The translations under genes were made by a program, and so were the position numbers. A stretch of DNA of 64,000 nucleotides from Nitrosarchaeum sp. (GTDB lineage Archaea > Thermoproteota > Nitrososphaeria > Nitrososphaerales > Nitrosopumilaceae), in contig JAILWJ010000001.1 in NCBI GenBank assembly GCA_025699025.1, positions 442,391-506,390 of the forward strand. Direction: 5' to 3'. Of the stretch, positions 24,822 through 33,080 are shown in pieces. The notes below the pieces were generated by a model. The model did not search any database, had not been told where the DNA came from, and saw only the letters and a program-made list of their open reading frames with translations. The first letter of the stretch is position 1, and each line of letters begins with the position of its first letter.

Positions 24822-27295
24822 AAAATCGTCGAGCATTAAGCACATTAGTTGGAGCAGTATTTTTTATAATTGCTGCATCAAGTACTGTTGCATATGTCTC
24901 ATACAGCATGAATGTAATCGATAATTTTTCACAATCAGTAATAATCAAGGAGAGTATAGATGAAGCAAGAAACTCCGAATCATTTGAAATAACGGATGCC
25001 ATAATTTCAAACAACAAATTTGATTTGACAGTTCAAAATACTGGCAAACTACCTGTTAAACTAACAAAATTATGGGTAGAAAACACCACTGACACGACAT
25101 GGAATGCAACGAGGTTCATTATTGATCAAACTATTCCGCCATCAGGTTCTGTGAGCGGTATTGGTCAGAGCATCTCTTTGTATGCAGTAGACACTCAGGC
25201 ATACAGCCTATCACTGATTTCTGAAAGAGGAAACAGTAAAACTTTTTCATTTAATTCCGTTCCTGATCAATCAATTTCAATTAATCTTCATGCAGCTCCA
25301 GAAAACATAGCAAATGGATTCTCCACAACATTATTCATGACAGTGACAAATGATTTGCCTACTGAAACAACATTGTTGAATGTGGTCCCTCAATTAACAA
25401 TGTCCGGAGCAGCATCTCCGGTATGTGACACTTCATCATCTCCTTCATCAAAACCTGCATTGAAAAGAGGGGAATCAGTGATTTTCAAATGGTCATGTAC
25501 AATTACAGGCTCAGCATCGCAGTCTAGCACATTTACCGCATCAATTGTCAATGGAATTCCGGGAAATGATGCATCCGTCACAGTCACAATTCAGGATGTA
25601 TTGCTGGCACTAGAATCTGGAACATCATTAGAATCTCTCGGATTTACCATCCCAAGCGTAAGTCCAGACATTCTGATAATACACCAAGAAACAACAAACA
25701 CCCCAAACGGTGAATATCAACTCAGTTCAGGCTCTGCAGATAGCACTGGATTGACAGTTGATCTTGATCAAAACAATATGCAATTCATATCCAATAATAA
25801 AACATCCACCATCTCAATTCCTGCTGGAAACTGGAATACGTCATTGACATACCTTAGCTCTCCGCTGGACTCTTCAATCAATACATCTATACTTACAAAT
25901 GGAATGATATTTCATTTTGAAGATAACACGGATCCACATCCAAACTCATCTACAGGGACAAGCTGTGATAACGAAATAAGCGCGGATATCCCAACAGGTA
26001 CAAACTCGCCTTTATGGACAAGCAATTCTGGAGCATATTCAAGCGGTGGATACACATTTGATGGCAATGACTACATCAGTATTAACGTCAGTACGTCATG
26101 TAATGATCTGGATAATGGACCAAATAGTTCTGCCGGATGGTTTAACGTGGATAGTACTGGGGCAAATGGCAGACAAGTGATTTTACGTGCAGAAGAGAGC
26201 AATCCAGGAACAGAGTTTTATGAAATCGTGTTCGATAAATCCGGAACTGTCGGAACATTGCATTTTAGATTCGACTCCACTGAAGGAAAAATCATTGATT
26301 GTAACATTACAAATGTGACCACAGATGAATGGCATCATTTTGTGGCTGTTCGTGAAGATTCTGAAAACTGCACACTGTACTTGGATGGGGATGGAATGAT
26401 TGATACGGATCAAGATACAAGCAATCCAAATAATACGATATTAACAGTAAATGGGAATTGGTTGATTGGGGCTAATCCAAATACACAGGGAGGGCAAATC
26501 AATGAATTTTTCGAAGGTCAAATTGATTCAATAATGCATTGGGAGGAATATGCATTAACATCATCTGAGGCATTGGCGTTGTACGATACAAAATATGGTG
26601 ATGGCGCACATGTGGTTGATTATACCATTGAAACAGTAGATACATCAGGACAAAAGACAACAATATACTCACAATCAAATGTGGCAATGGAATTCATTGA
26701 TCCTCTTCAAGATCTGACTGATTTCTATACATCCGGAAATATTACGGCAGCAATGGGAGCAATAGATTTGGTAAATGAGAGATTGCTGTTTACCATAAAT
26801 TTTGTTGAAGGATTGGGAATTGATGTAAGAATTGATGATTCTGATTTGACAAATCCGCTTACATCATTTGTTAAATTGCCTATGCCATCCACCACTTTTC
26901 CAGGATACTTTTCTTATGATACCTCTTCTGGTAATTATCAGATAAAAGTTGCAAACACGGGTTCCGTGGGGGCATTTTTCACAATATCTGGAATCCGAGG
27001 AGTTTTTGATGCTACTGAAACCGAACAAGCCTTTGCATCAATTCCACAATATGTGAATGGAACAGGAACGGAGTTTTCCCTGACTGACACCAATGATAGT
27101 GTGTATTTACCGCCTGGGCAAAGCATCACTATTGAATTCTACCCACCTACAACGCATCCATCTGTAGATGGGCAATACGGGACAAGCATTACGCCTGGTG
27201 ATGACTATAATTTCTACATCTATCTATCCGGATATGATGAAACGGGAAGAACTTTCTTTAAAACCATCGATATTGGCGGAGCCACAGTATACTAG
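24818..27295 (+). CDS. Giant pilin-like adhesin with LamG-like domain
   Basis: The 825-residue protein begins like a pilin: M-K-N-R-R-A then L-S-T-L-V-G-A-V-F-F-I-I-A-A-S-S, a class III leader and helix. Residues 50-150 form an archaellin-like beta domain with N-T-G-K-L-P-V-K-L-T. A region around 150-300 is Ig-like. A laminin-G/concanavalin-like domain spans about 361-590, with W-H-H-F-V-A-V-R, L-Y-L-D-G-D and I-D-S-I-M-H-W-E-E-Y. The remainder is beta-rich. Most pilins are 100-250 residues, so this is probably a tip adhesin or a pseudopilin that carries a glycan-binding module. The ATG lies in the stop of the previous gene. Confidence 0.78.
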   Translation: MKNRRALSTLVGAVFFIIAASSTVAYVSYSMNVIDNFSQSVIIKESIDEARNSESFEITDAIISNNKFDLTVQNTGKLPVKLTKLWVENTTDTTWNATRFIIDQTIPPSGSVSGIGQSISLYAVDTQAYSLSLISERGNSKTFSFNSVPDQSISINLHAAPENIANGFSTTLFMTVTNDLPTETTLLNVVPQLTMSGAASPVCDTSSSPSSKPALKRGESVIFKWSCTITGSASQSSTFTASIVNGIPGNDASVTVTIQDVLLALESGTSLESLGFTIPSVSPDILIIHQETTNTPNGEYQLSSGSADSTGLTVDLDQNNMQFISNNKTSTISIPAGNWNTSLTYLSSPLDSSINTSILTNGMIFHFEDNTDPHPNSSTGTSCDNEISADIPTGTNSPLWTSNSGAYSSGGYTFDGNDYISINVSTSCNDLDNGPNSSAGWFNVDSTGANGRQVILRAEESNPGTEFYEIVFDKSGTVGTLHFRFDSTEGKIIDCNITNVTTDEWHHFVAVREDSENCTLYLDGDGMIDTDQDTSNPNNTILTVNGNWLIGANPNTQGGQINEFFEGQIDSIMHWEEYALTSSEALALYDTKYGDGAHVVDYTIETVDTSGQKTTIYSQSNVAMEFIDPLQDLTDFYTSGNITAAMGAIDLVNERLLFTINFVEGLGIDVRIDDSDLTNPLTSFVKLPMPSTTFPGYFSYDTSSGNYQIKVANTGSVGAFFTISGIRGVFDATETEQAFASIPQYVNGTGTEFSLTDTNDSVYLPPGQSITIEFYPPTTHPSVDGQYGTSITPGDDYNFYIYLSGYDETGRTFFKTIDIGGATVY

Positions 27296-27351
27296 GGTGT
27301 AATATTACAACACATACTCCATTATTTTATCAAAAACAAGGTTATTTTTTC

Positions 27352-27855
27352 ATGGAATCTATCGATCCTAGGTTTGCAGTGGAGCAAAACAAATCTAGCA
27401 CGCAAACTAATCAAGAACAACATCCTAGCTTACAATATATGAATTCATTAATTCAAGAATCACTTCAAATTTATGAATTAGAAAATCAAAGAATTAACAC
27501 ATTAGATGAATTAACAAACTCTCTGAAGATAATTACAAAGTTTTTAGGATTTTCAATAGAACTATCACAAAACCTACTGCATCTAGATTCTGAAACAAAA
27601 ATAAGATTGCTGCCAAATCTAAATCTAATCATTGTAAAATCCAACAGTAAAACAGAAGAAAAATCAATAGATAGTTTTCCAACAGATGTAATAATTAATG
27701 TTTTAGATTATATAGTTCCAAAAATAGTAGAACTCGTAAGATTGGAAAAACTGCAACTTTTAAACAGCATTAACTTTTTACGCGCTGCAAATGATGATCT
27801 TAAAAAAATAGACAACATTGGGCAGTTGGAATTAAACTCTACACCGGTGATCTGA
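27352..27855 (+). CDS. Hypothetical helical protein (167 aa)
   Basis: This is an unrecognised soluble protein, mostly helical, with a Gln/Asn/Ser-rich first 30 residues and then long helices (I-Q-E-S-L-Q-I-Y-E-L-E-N-Q-R). A short beta segment R-L-L-P-N-L-N-L-I-I-V-K is in the middle. There is no signal peptide or membrane segment. Its stop overlaps the next ATG (TGATG), so the pair forms one unit. It sits between the giant pilin and a TrmB-type regulator; a pilus-related or regulatory role is only positional. Confidence 0.6.
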   Translation: MESIDPRFAVEQNKSSTQTNQEQHPSLQYMNSLIQESLQIYELENQRINTLDELTNSLKIITKFLGFSIELSQNLLHLDSETKIRLLPNLNLIIVKSNSKTEEKSIDSFPTDVIINVLDYIVPKIVELVRLEKLQLLNSINFLRAANDDLKKIDNIGQLELNSTPVI

Positions 27856-28400
27856 TGAACCTGTTAAATTTTGAAACTATCGCGGATTTTAAGACATATT
27901 TAGAGAATCAAATAAAATCAGAAACATTACATCTAGAAGACATTTCTAAAAAAGCAGGCGATCTATTAAGAAACAATGAAAAGGAATTTGAGGAAGACAA
28001 GGAATTTCTATCCATTAAAGAAAAACTAGAAGATAAACCTGCTGATAAAAAAACCAAAAAAAGTAAAAAACAAACATCATCCAATTGGATAAAATATGAA
28101 TCGATTAGCATGTATAATGGGATGGGGGTAAAGGGAGAACTGGAGTTGCTTTTCAAACAAATTGAAAGTCTCAAGTTAAAATTGGAGCAATTAAAATCCA
28201 CTGCACGTTCACTTGACACACTAATTTCAAAGGGGCTCAAAAACAATCTAAAATGCCTAGTTGCTGAAGATGAAGAACAATTCGAGATGGTTTTACTAAA
28301 ATCATCAAGTGAGCCTAGGGCAAAATTCTCGTTTAAAAAGGCATTTTCAGTATACCCACAGTTTGAAAAACCATTGTTTGCGGAGAGTGTAATTCAATGA
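27855..28400 (+). CDS. Hypothetical coiled-coil protein (181 aa)
   Basis: An N-terminal helix (N-F-E-T-I-A-D-F-K-T-Y-L) is followed by an Asp/Glu/Lys-rich coiled coil and a Lys-rich linker (K-K-T-K-K-S-K-K), a second coiled coil near 95-125 (L-L-F-K-Q-I-E-S-L-K-L-K-L) and a beta C-terminus. It is translationally coupled to the preceding gene. The family is not recognised. Pairing of two small cytoplasmic helical proteins suggests that they form a complex. Confidence 0.58.
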   Translation: MNLLNFETIADFKTYLENQIKSETLHLEDISKKAGDLLRNNEKEFEEDKEFLSIKEKLEDKPADKKTKKSKKQTSSNWIKYESISMYNGMGVKGELELLFKQIESLKLKLEQLKSTARSLDTLISKGLKNNLKCLVAEDEEQFEMVLLKSSSEPRAKFSFKKAFSVYPQFEKPLFAESVIQ

Positions 28401-28428
28401 TTTTATGCCTATATTTCATGCAATTCAT

Positions 28429-28452
28429 CGATCAAATTAGCGATCAATTTAC
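28429..28452 (+). repeat. Tandem 12-bp near repeat upstream of TrmB gene
   Basis: CGATCAAATTAG (28429-28440) is followed at once by CGATCAATTTAC (28441-28452), and further CGATC and two GGATCC words occur at 28467-28505. The block lies in the 112-bp gap before the TrmB-type regulator gene. Repeats of one helical turn in front of a regulator gene fit an autoregulatory operator. This is a pattern observation only. Confidence 0.35.
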
Positions 28453-28512
28453 TCAAAAAGAGCTCACGATCGGATCCTATATCACACCGTCATTTAGGGA
28501 GGATCCTGAAAA

Positions 28513-29358
28513 ATGAAAGAACGCACAATATCCCTATTTGATGCAGAGTCAGACTCTACGCTGAGCGAATACAAGTCAAATTTGGAACAAGTTCAACAAC
28601 AATTATCAAAATATGGCCTTACTGGCAATCAGTCCAAAGTCTACATATACCTTGGAAAATATGGTGCACAGACTGCACCCGATGTATGTAAAGCCTTAAA
28701 GCTTCCAAGAACTGAAACTTATCATCTCCTTTCAGCTCTTCAAAACAAAGGCATTGTGTCTGCAACATTTCAACACCCAATACAATTCACCGCACTACCA
28801 TTAGAAAAAGCTATTTGGATTCTAGTTAATTCAGAGAAAGAACGTGTGAAATCCCTTGAAAAGATGGAAACACATCTATCTGAATTATGGAAGACCATAC
28901 CAACATTTGACTCAAACCCAAAAGATGAAGAAGACAAATTCCAGATGCTTAAAGGTTCAAACCAAATATCATCAAAGATAACTGAGATGACTGATGGATA
29001 TTCAGATGAATTGCTGTTACTTGGCAGTGAAAAAGATCTCATAAGATTATACCACTCTGACTTTTTAGAACCCTTTGAAAAATCAAAACAAAAATTTAGA
29101 ATTTTAAGCTCATGCGGAGAGAAAACACTATACATATTTGACAACCTTGAAAGAAAAAACATCAAATCACTAAATAGTAACATTCAAGATAATCTGTGTT
29201 TTGTATTAAAAGATAATTTGGAATTGTTGTTCTTTACAAAGAATGCAACCCATTCAAATGATACATTTGCAATGTGGACTGATTCACCAGCACTTGTTTA
29301 TTCAATGAAATTGTTGTTTGAGTCAATGTGGAATTCCTCAAAAAACATCCACCTATAG
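28513..29358 (+). CDS. TrmB-family transcriptional regulator
   Basis: This 281-residue protein has a winged helix-turn-helix at about 32-100 (Y-G-L-T-G-N-Q-S-K-V-Y-I-Y-L) and the recognition helix P-R-T-E-T-Y-H-L-L at 65-73, identical to that of the paralogue at 12600-13550. The C-terminal domain shares L-G-S-E-K-D-L-I-R-L-Y-H-S-D-F and a W-T-D-S-P segment with the paralogue. An ordinary ATG start follows an AGGGAGGATCC purine-rich box, one of few SD-like sequences in the window. With its paralogue it brackets the pilus island, so both may control pili. That link is inferred from position. Confidence 0.8.
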   Translation: MKERTISLFDAESDSTLSEYKSNLEQVQQQLSKYGLTGNQSKVYIYLGKYGAQTAPDVCKALKLPRTETYHLLSALQNKGIVSATFQHPIQFTALPLEKAIWILVNSEKERVKSLEKMETHLSELWKTIPTFDSNPKDEEDKFQMLKGSNQISSKITEMTDGYSDELLLLGSEKDLIRLYHSDFLEPFEKSKQKFRILSSCGEKTLYIFDNLERKNIKSLNSNIQDNLCFVLKDNLELLFFTKNATHSNDTFAMWTDSPALVYSMKLLFESMWNSSKNIHL

Positions 29359-29395
29359 TAATATCATACTTGTTAGAATACAACTAGTCTTCTTC

Positions 29396-29405
29396 TTTAT
29401 ATACA
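29396..29405 (+). promoter_or_regulatory. TATA box of KaiC-like gene
   Basis: The T-T-T-A-T-A-T-A-C word is centred near 29401, 27 bp before ATG 29428. That is the archaeal TATA-to-TSS distance, so transcription probably starts at or next to the ATG and the mRNA is leaderless. No Shine-Dalgarno is present ahead of the ATG, which agrees. Confidence 0.6.
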
Positions 29406-29427
29406 AAAATCAGCCTAAAATTGTTAA

Positions 29428-30165
29428 ATGAGTGCAACATATGCAAAAGTAAAGACAGGTGTTCCAGGACTAGATTCTATAATATCAGGAGGATTAAAAC
29501 AAGGTCGCTCCATTGTCGTTTCAGGACCCCCTGGTTCTGGGAAAACCACTCTGGGATTGCAGTTTTTGCATGCGGGTGCTAAAGATTTTGACGAGCCAGG
29601 CGTATTCATAACATTATCACAGAATATAGAAGAGATAAAAAATGACTGTAAAATGTATGGGTGGGATTTTAATGATCTTGTATCAAAAGACAAAATCTTG
29701 ATGATTGACGCAAGACCATTCAAACTGACCGATCAATCTATTGGAAAAGACGATTCACTTTATCGTGGAGAGCAGATCCCATTTGAACACCTTACAAAAT
29801 TAATTCTCAGCAGCATAAAGAGGATAGAGGCAAAAAGAATAGTGATCGACTCCATTACTGTGCTTGAGATGCAATACTCTGATGATTTTTACACAAGACA
29901 AGGATTACAGGGACTGGTTCAGGCCTTGGAGAACTATGGTGTGACATCAATTTTACTATCTGAGGTAATTGATGAAAGTCACATTCCTCCAGAATGGTTT
30001 GTATCATCAGGAGTAATCCAGTTGCGCCATACGCGAAAACAAGATACCATGGAAAGATCAATCCAAGTTACAAAGTTGCGAGGTGTAAGACACAGTGATC
30101 ACATACACCCCATAAATCTCGGAGAAGAGGGATTACAAGTGATGCATCCCAGATTGACCCCCTGA
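29428..30165 (+). CDS. Single-domain KaiC-like (RecA-fold) ATPase
   Basis: The 245-residue protein has one KaiC domain: G-V-P-G-L-D-S-I-I-S-G-G near 11, Walker A G-P-P-G-S-G-K-T-T at 33-41 and Walker B R-I-V-I-D-S-I-T. Where KaiC proteins have a catalytic Glu pair after F-I-T-L/F, this one reads S-Q-N-I-E-E, so strong ATPase activity is doubtful. The C-terminal R-S-I-Q-V-T-K-L-R-G-V-R-H is the usual KaiC end. Archaeal KaiC-like proteins are signalling hubs, and FlaH is the archaellum version. Lying at the edge of a pilus island, it could serve as a FlaH-like regulator. Confidence 0.8.
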   Translation: MSATYAKVKTGVPGLDSIISGGLKQGRSIVVSGPPGSGKTTLGLQFLHAGAKDFDEPGVFITLSQNIEEIKNDCKMYGWDFNDLVSKDKILMIDARPFKLTDQSIGKDDSLYRGEQIPFEHLTKLILSSIKRIEAKRIVIDSITVLEMQYSDDFYTRQGLQGLVQALENYGVTSILLSEVIDESHIPPEWFVSSGVIQLRHTRKQDTMERSIQVTKLRGVRHSDHIHPINLGEEGLQVMHPRLTP

Positions 30166-31389
30166 TCACCTTAGTTTTTTTACTTCTTGTGCGATAAGTG
30201 GCAAAAATGCACCCACATCAGATACAATACCTAATGCTTGCCACGTGCCCCTGTCCATTAGCTTTGTAACTGTGGGTTGATTGATATCAATTACAACTAC
30301 TTTGACATTTGCAGGCAACATATTTCCTGTTGCAATAGAATGCAACATTGTAGAGACCATGATTACCATGCTCGCATCTTTTAAGACTTTCTTGTATTCT
30401 CTTTGTGCTTGGGCAACATCAGTAATTACGTCTGGTAGTGGTCCATCATCTCTAATTGATGCTGCCAATACAAATGGTACTTTCTTTTTTACACATTCGT
30501 AAAAAATTCCTCGCTTAAGTTGTCCTCCTGATACCATTTTCGAGATCGAGCCTGCCTTGAAAACCGCATTTATCGTATCCATGTGATTCCTATGTCCTCT
30601 TTTGGCCAAAGTTGCATCATGAACATACATTCCTAATGACGTACCCAATGTGGCATATTCTATGTCATGAACTGCAAGTGCATTTCCGGCAAGAATTCCA
30701 TGAATGAATCCTCCCCGAATCAATTCGGCAACAGAGTTTGCTGCACCAGTATGAACTATCGCAGGACCTCCGACAAGAATTATTTTTCCGCCCTTCTTTT
30801 TAATATCAACTATGTCTTGGGCAACTTTTTTTGCAATGTGCTGTGTAGGTCTTTCACTTGAGCTACTGCTTCCCATAAAAGCAAAAATGTTTGCCGCATC
30901 TCTAGGTCGTTGAGGAGGGGTAACTTTGACTCCGATTTCCCCCACCACAACCAAGTCATTTTTTTTGACATCTCTTATGGGAACACAAAATGCCCTATCC
31001 CCTTTTACTATGATGCATTTATCCATCATCTGGTTTTCTACAGGAATCCATTTGTTATGATGAAAAATCCAAGTATCATTGTTTGTAGTGCTGTAAAAAT
31101 CATCTGGCATCACCATGTTTTTTGTAGCTTTTGTTAGCTTTACCTGCTTTTCATTTTTTGGAGTCGCTCCCTCTCGATGTATATCGTCTAACATCTCCTC
31201 TAGGTGTTTGGAATTTTTTCCCGTAACCAGTAATTTTGCATGACTGGGATCTTTTTTCTTTTTACCTACTGTCAACTCTAAAATCTCAAATTCACCCCCA
31301 CGATTCATGATTTTATCAAAGATCTTAGTGAGAATCATAGAGTCGATCAGGTGACCACTGACTTCAACTTCCTGTGAATATTTTTTCAA
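30166..31389 (-). CDS. LOR/SDH-type protein, archaeal ornithine cyclodeaminase-like
   Basis: The 407-residue protein matches the archaeal family with an N-terminal LOR/SDH conserved domain (V-E-V-S-G-H-L-I-D-S, about 1-100) and an NAD-binding C-terminal half with I-I-L-V-G-G-P-A-I-V-H-T-G-A and G-I-L-A-G-N-A-L-A-V-H-D-I-E. A methanogen member converts ornithine to proline with release of ammonia, and cyanobacterial relatives act on arginine. That activity here is inferred by family. The 3' end abuts the convergent KaiC-like gene (stops adjacent at 30165/30166). The start codon is ATG 31389. Confidence 0.75.
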   Translation of the reverse strand: MKKYSQEVEVSGHLIDSMILTKIFDKIMNRGGEFEILELTVGKKKKDPSHAKLLVTGKNSKHLEEMLDDIHREGATPKNEKQVKLTKATKNMVMPDDFYSTTNNDTWIFHHNKWIPVENQMMDKCIIVKGDRAFCVPIRDVKKNDLVVVGEIGVKVTPPQRPRDAANIFAFMGSSSSSERPTQHIAKKVAQDIVDIKKKGGKIILVGGPAIVHTGAANSVAELIRGGFIHGILAGNALAVHDIEYATLGTSLGMYVHDATLAKRGHRNHMDTINAVFKAGSISKMVSGGQLKRGIFYECVKKKVPFVLAASIRDDGPLPDVITDVAQAQREYKKVLKDASMVIMVSTMLHSIATGNMLPANVKVVVIDINQPTVTKLMDRGTWQALGIVSDVGAFLPLIAQEVKKLR

Positions 31390-31463
31390 TTAATATCGAT
31401 TTCAATGAATCACTCAAAAAGGTTTGGGGGTAAATTTAAGCACGGAATTTGTTAATTTTTATT

Positions 31464-31811
31464 CTATACGGGAAGTGTAACCTTGCCCTTGTATTCCGAA
31501 ACATGGTCCTCTTGGAACTTTTTTTCCAGAATCTCTTTCTGATCCCTTGTAACGCCTTGAACAATTGTTTTGGAGAATCCTTTATTGTCTACAAGCGCTA
31601 AAATGTATCCGCTGTTATCCGTAAGGACAAACCCTGCAGATTCATCAACAAACGCATAAAGATTTTCCTCCCCAACAGGATTCCATACATTTGATTGACT
31701 GTCAGATAGGGCCAATGCAGGCATTGCTCTCCCGTTTGTCAGCTCATTTAGATACTCTCTGGCTGCGGCAACCCGTTTCTGTCCCAATTTTAATGCCTGA
31801 AAATACTGCAC
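31464..31811 (-). CDS. Hypothetical protein (115 aa)
   Basis: This unrecognised small protein starts at GTG 31811. It is helical at the start (A-L-K-L-G-Q-K-R-V-A-A-A-R-E-Y-L) and then forms a beta domain with F-V-L-T-D-N-S-G-Y-I-L-A-L-V-D, which resembles a small PAS- or GAF-like fold but lacks a diagnostic motif. No membrane segment or Cys motif is present. It stands alone between the cyclodeaminase-like gene and a divergent small gene. Confidence 0.5.
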   Translation of the reverse strand: MQYFQALKLGQKRVAAAREYLNELTNGRAMPALALSDSQSNVWNPVGEENLYAFVDESAGFVLTDNSGYILALVDNKGFSKTIVQGVTRDQKEILEKKFQEDHVSEYKGKVTLPV

Positions 31812-31867
31812 ACAACATCAAGTGATTAATTGTTATAAAAACAATATCTCAAAAGACTGTTATATCT

Positions 31868-32191
31868 TTGGATATTAACAATTACGTGCCCCTTACAAAC
31901 AACGTCATCATAAAACTAAACGAAATAACTACTTTGATTGAAGACAAAAACAACTTAACGGAAGCTGAACTCGACGAGATTAAATCAATATTCAAAGGCA
32001 TCTTGTCTAGTGGCGAAAGATATGATGTTGATGACATTGAATCATGGCTTGAAAATGAAGGCACTTGGGCAAACAAAGCAACGCGCACAAGAATTACCAA
32101 TATCTCGCACTACATACAAGACAAATACGAGCAAACTGCCAAATTGAAAGTTATCTCTGAGGATGGAGAATCTTGCAGTTGTGGTAACTAG
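31868..32191 (+). CDS. Hypothetical protein with C-terminal Cys tail
   Basis: This 107-residue helical protein starts with TTG 31868. Its body is D-I-N-N-Y-V-P-L-T-N-N-V-I-I-K-L followed by acidic helices and W-L-E-N-E-G-T-W-A-N-K-A. It ends in E-S-C-S-C-G-N, a C-x-C pair that could bind a metal or form a disulphide. The stop overlaps the convergent 78-residue gene by 4 bp. Not recognised. Confidence 0.5.
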   Translation: MDINNYVPLTNNVIIKLNEITTLIEDKNNLTEAELDEIKSIFKGILSSGERYDVDDIESWLENEGTWANKATRTRITNISHYIQDKYEQTAKLKVISEDGESCSCGN

Positions 32192-32424
32192 GTTTCAAGA
32201 CTTGCAAGTAATTTTCCAACAATCATGGAATTTTCTTTTCGTTCATCGAGAATTTCTTTGATTCTTTTTTTGTCATCGTTTGTCTTGTTTTCGATGGTGA
32301 CAATTTGAAAATATTCTTCATCCAGATCATTGTTTGCTTGCAGTCGTTTGACAACCTCAAATAATATCCCAATGACTTGTTTTTGGGCTTCGATAAGTTC
32401 ATCCTTGTTTGCGTCAGAAGCCAT
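32188..32424 (-). CDS. Hypothetical helical protein (78 aa)
   Basis: The protein is predicted to be almost entirely helical (E-A-Q-K-Q-V-I-G-I-L-F-E-V-V-K-R-L-Q). Another frame overlapping on the same strand (32223-32432) has a less natural composition and is taken as a shadow. The start is ATG 32424, 4 bp after the HD-hydrolase stop, so the two are likely cotranscribed. Not recognised. Confidence 0.55.
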   Translation of the reverse strand: MASDANKDELIEAQKQVIGILFEVVKRLQANNDLDEEYFQIVTIENKTNDDKKRIKEILDERKENSMIVGKLLASLET

Positions 32425-32428
32425 ATCA

Positions 32429-32953
32429 TCACTGATTTATAATTTTTCTAAGCCATTCTTTTAATTCGATGTTTTGAATTTGATTTTGTGCAGAATCCAA
32501 AAATGACTTAATTTCACCAAACCCATTCTTTTCATAAATCTTTGCTTGTAATACCATCTCTAATTTGTCTAATTCATGGACCATCCTTGATTCAGGCGTC
32601 AAATTTTGTTGGAATTCATGCCATAATTCCAAAAACTCTCTTTCCAATTCTGAAGGAAGATTTTTTAGAATTTCTGTCATATGTTGTGTTTCAAGAACGG
32701 CTTTGTCTTCTTTTGATATTTGGCTCGGGGTCATATCTCCGGTGACGGATTCTGCAAGATCATGCAAGAGGCTCATCTTTAGAATCTTTAGTGTATCAAG
32801 TCGTTGAAGATCAGAGAAAATCATGGCCATTATGGTCATTGAAAAGGTATGATCCGATACCGATTCTGGTTTTTCTATTCCTAGCTTGTCAATCCAGCCT
32901 TGTCTGGGAATATTTTTTAAATTTGCAACAGTATTAAAAAAATCTAAAAGCAA
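32429..32953 (-). CDS. HD-domain hydrolase (YfbR/HDDC2-like)
   Basis: This 174-residue metal-dependent phosphohydrolase has H35 in S-V-S-D-H-T-F-S-M, the H64-D65 pair in L-L-H-D-L-A-E-S and a distal Asp in V-H-E-L-D-K-L-E-M. The G-D-M-T-P segment after H-D is typical of the YfbR/HDDC2 group, which removes phosphate from deoxynucleoside monophosphates. That substrate is an inference by family. It follows the zinc-finger micro-gene by 4 bp and precedes the 78-residue gene by 4 bp on the minus strand. Confidence 0.82.
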   Translation of the reverse strand: MLLDFFNTVANLKNIPRQGWIDKLGIEKPESVSDHTFSMTIMAMIFSDLQRLDTLKILKMSLLHDLAESVTGDMTPSQISKEDKAVLETQHMTEILKNLPSELEREFLELWHEFQQNLTPESRMVHELDKLEMVLQAKIYEKNGFGEIKSFLDSAQNQIQNIELKEWLRKIINQ

Positions 32954-32957
32954 CGCG

Positions 32958-33080
32958 CTAATATTTTCTAGTGTCGCCTTCTAATAAACCAGAGCCATGA
33001 TGTATTCGATCAATATGCTTAGACAAAGCATCATTGTTCTCAAAGATCGAGTCACAGTACGGACATTTTGCTTGAGCCAT
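32958..33080 (-). CDS. C2H2 zinc-finger micro-protein (40 aa)
   Basis: Reading from ATG 33080 the protein is M-A-Q-A-K-C-P-Y-C-D and continues to K-H-I-D-R-I-H-H, giving C6, C9, H22 and H27: one C2H2 zinc finger of C-x2-C-x12-H-x4-H form. The rest is a short polar tail ending at TAG 32960-32958. The gene begins the minus-strand set with the HD hydrolase (4 bp gap). A single finger could bind RNA, DNA or a protein. The regular Cys/His spacing and close operon spacing support a real gene. Confidence 0.7.
   Translation of the reverse strand: MAQAKCPYCDSIFENNDALSKHIDRIHHGSGLLEGDTRKY

Noticed and set aside
29428..30165. Circadian KaiC clock protein
   Set aside because: It has a single domain, degenerate catalytic Glu positions and no KaiA/KaiB partner; a signalling or FlaH-like role is more likely.
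32223..32432. Second minus-strand frame over the 78-residue gene
   Set aside because: Met/Lys/Trp-heavy shadow of the better supported frame.
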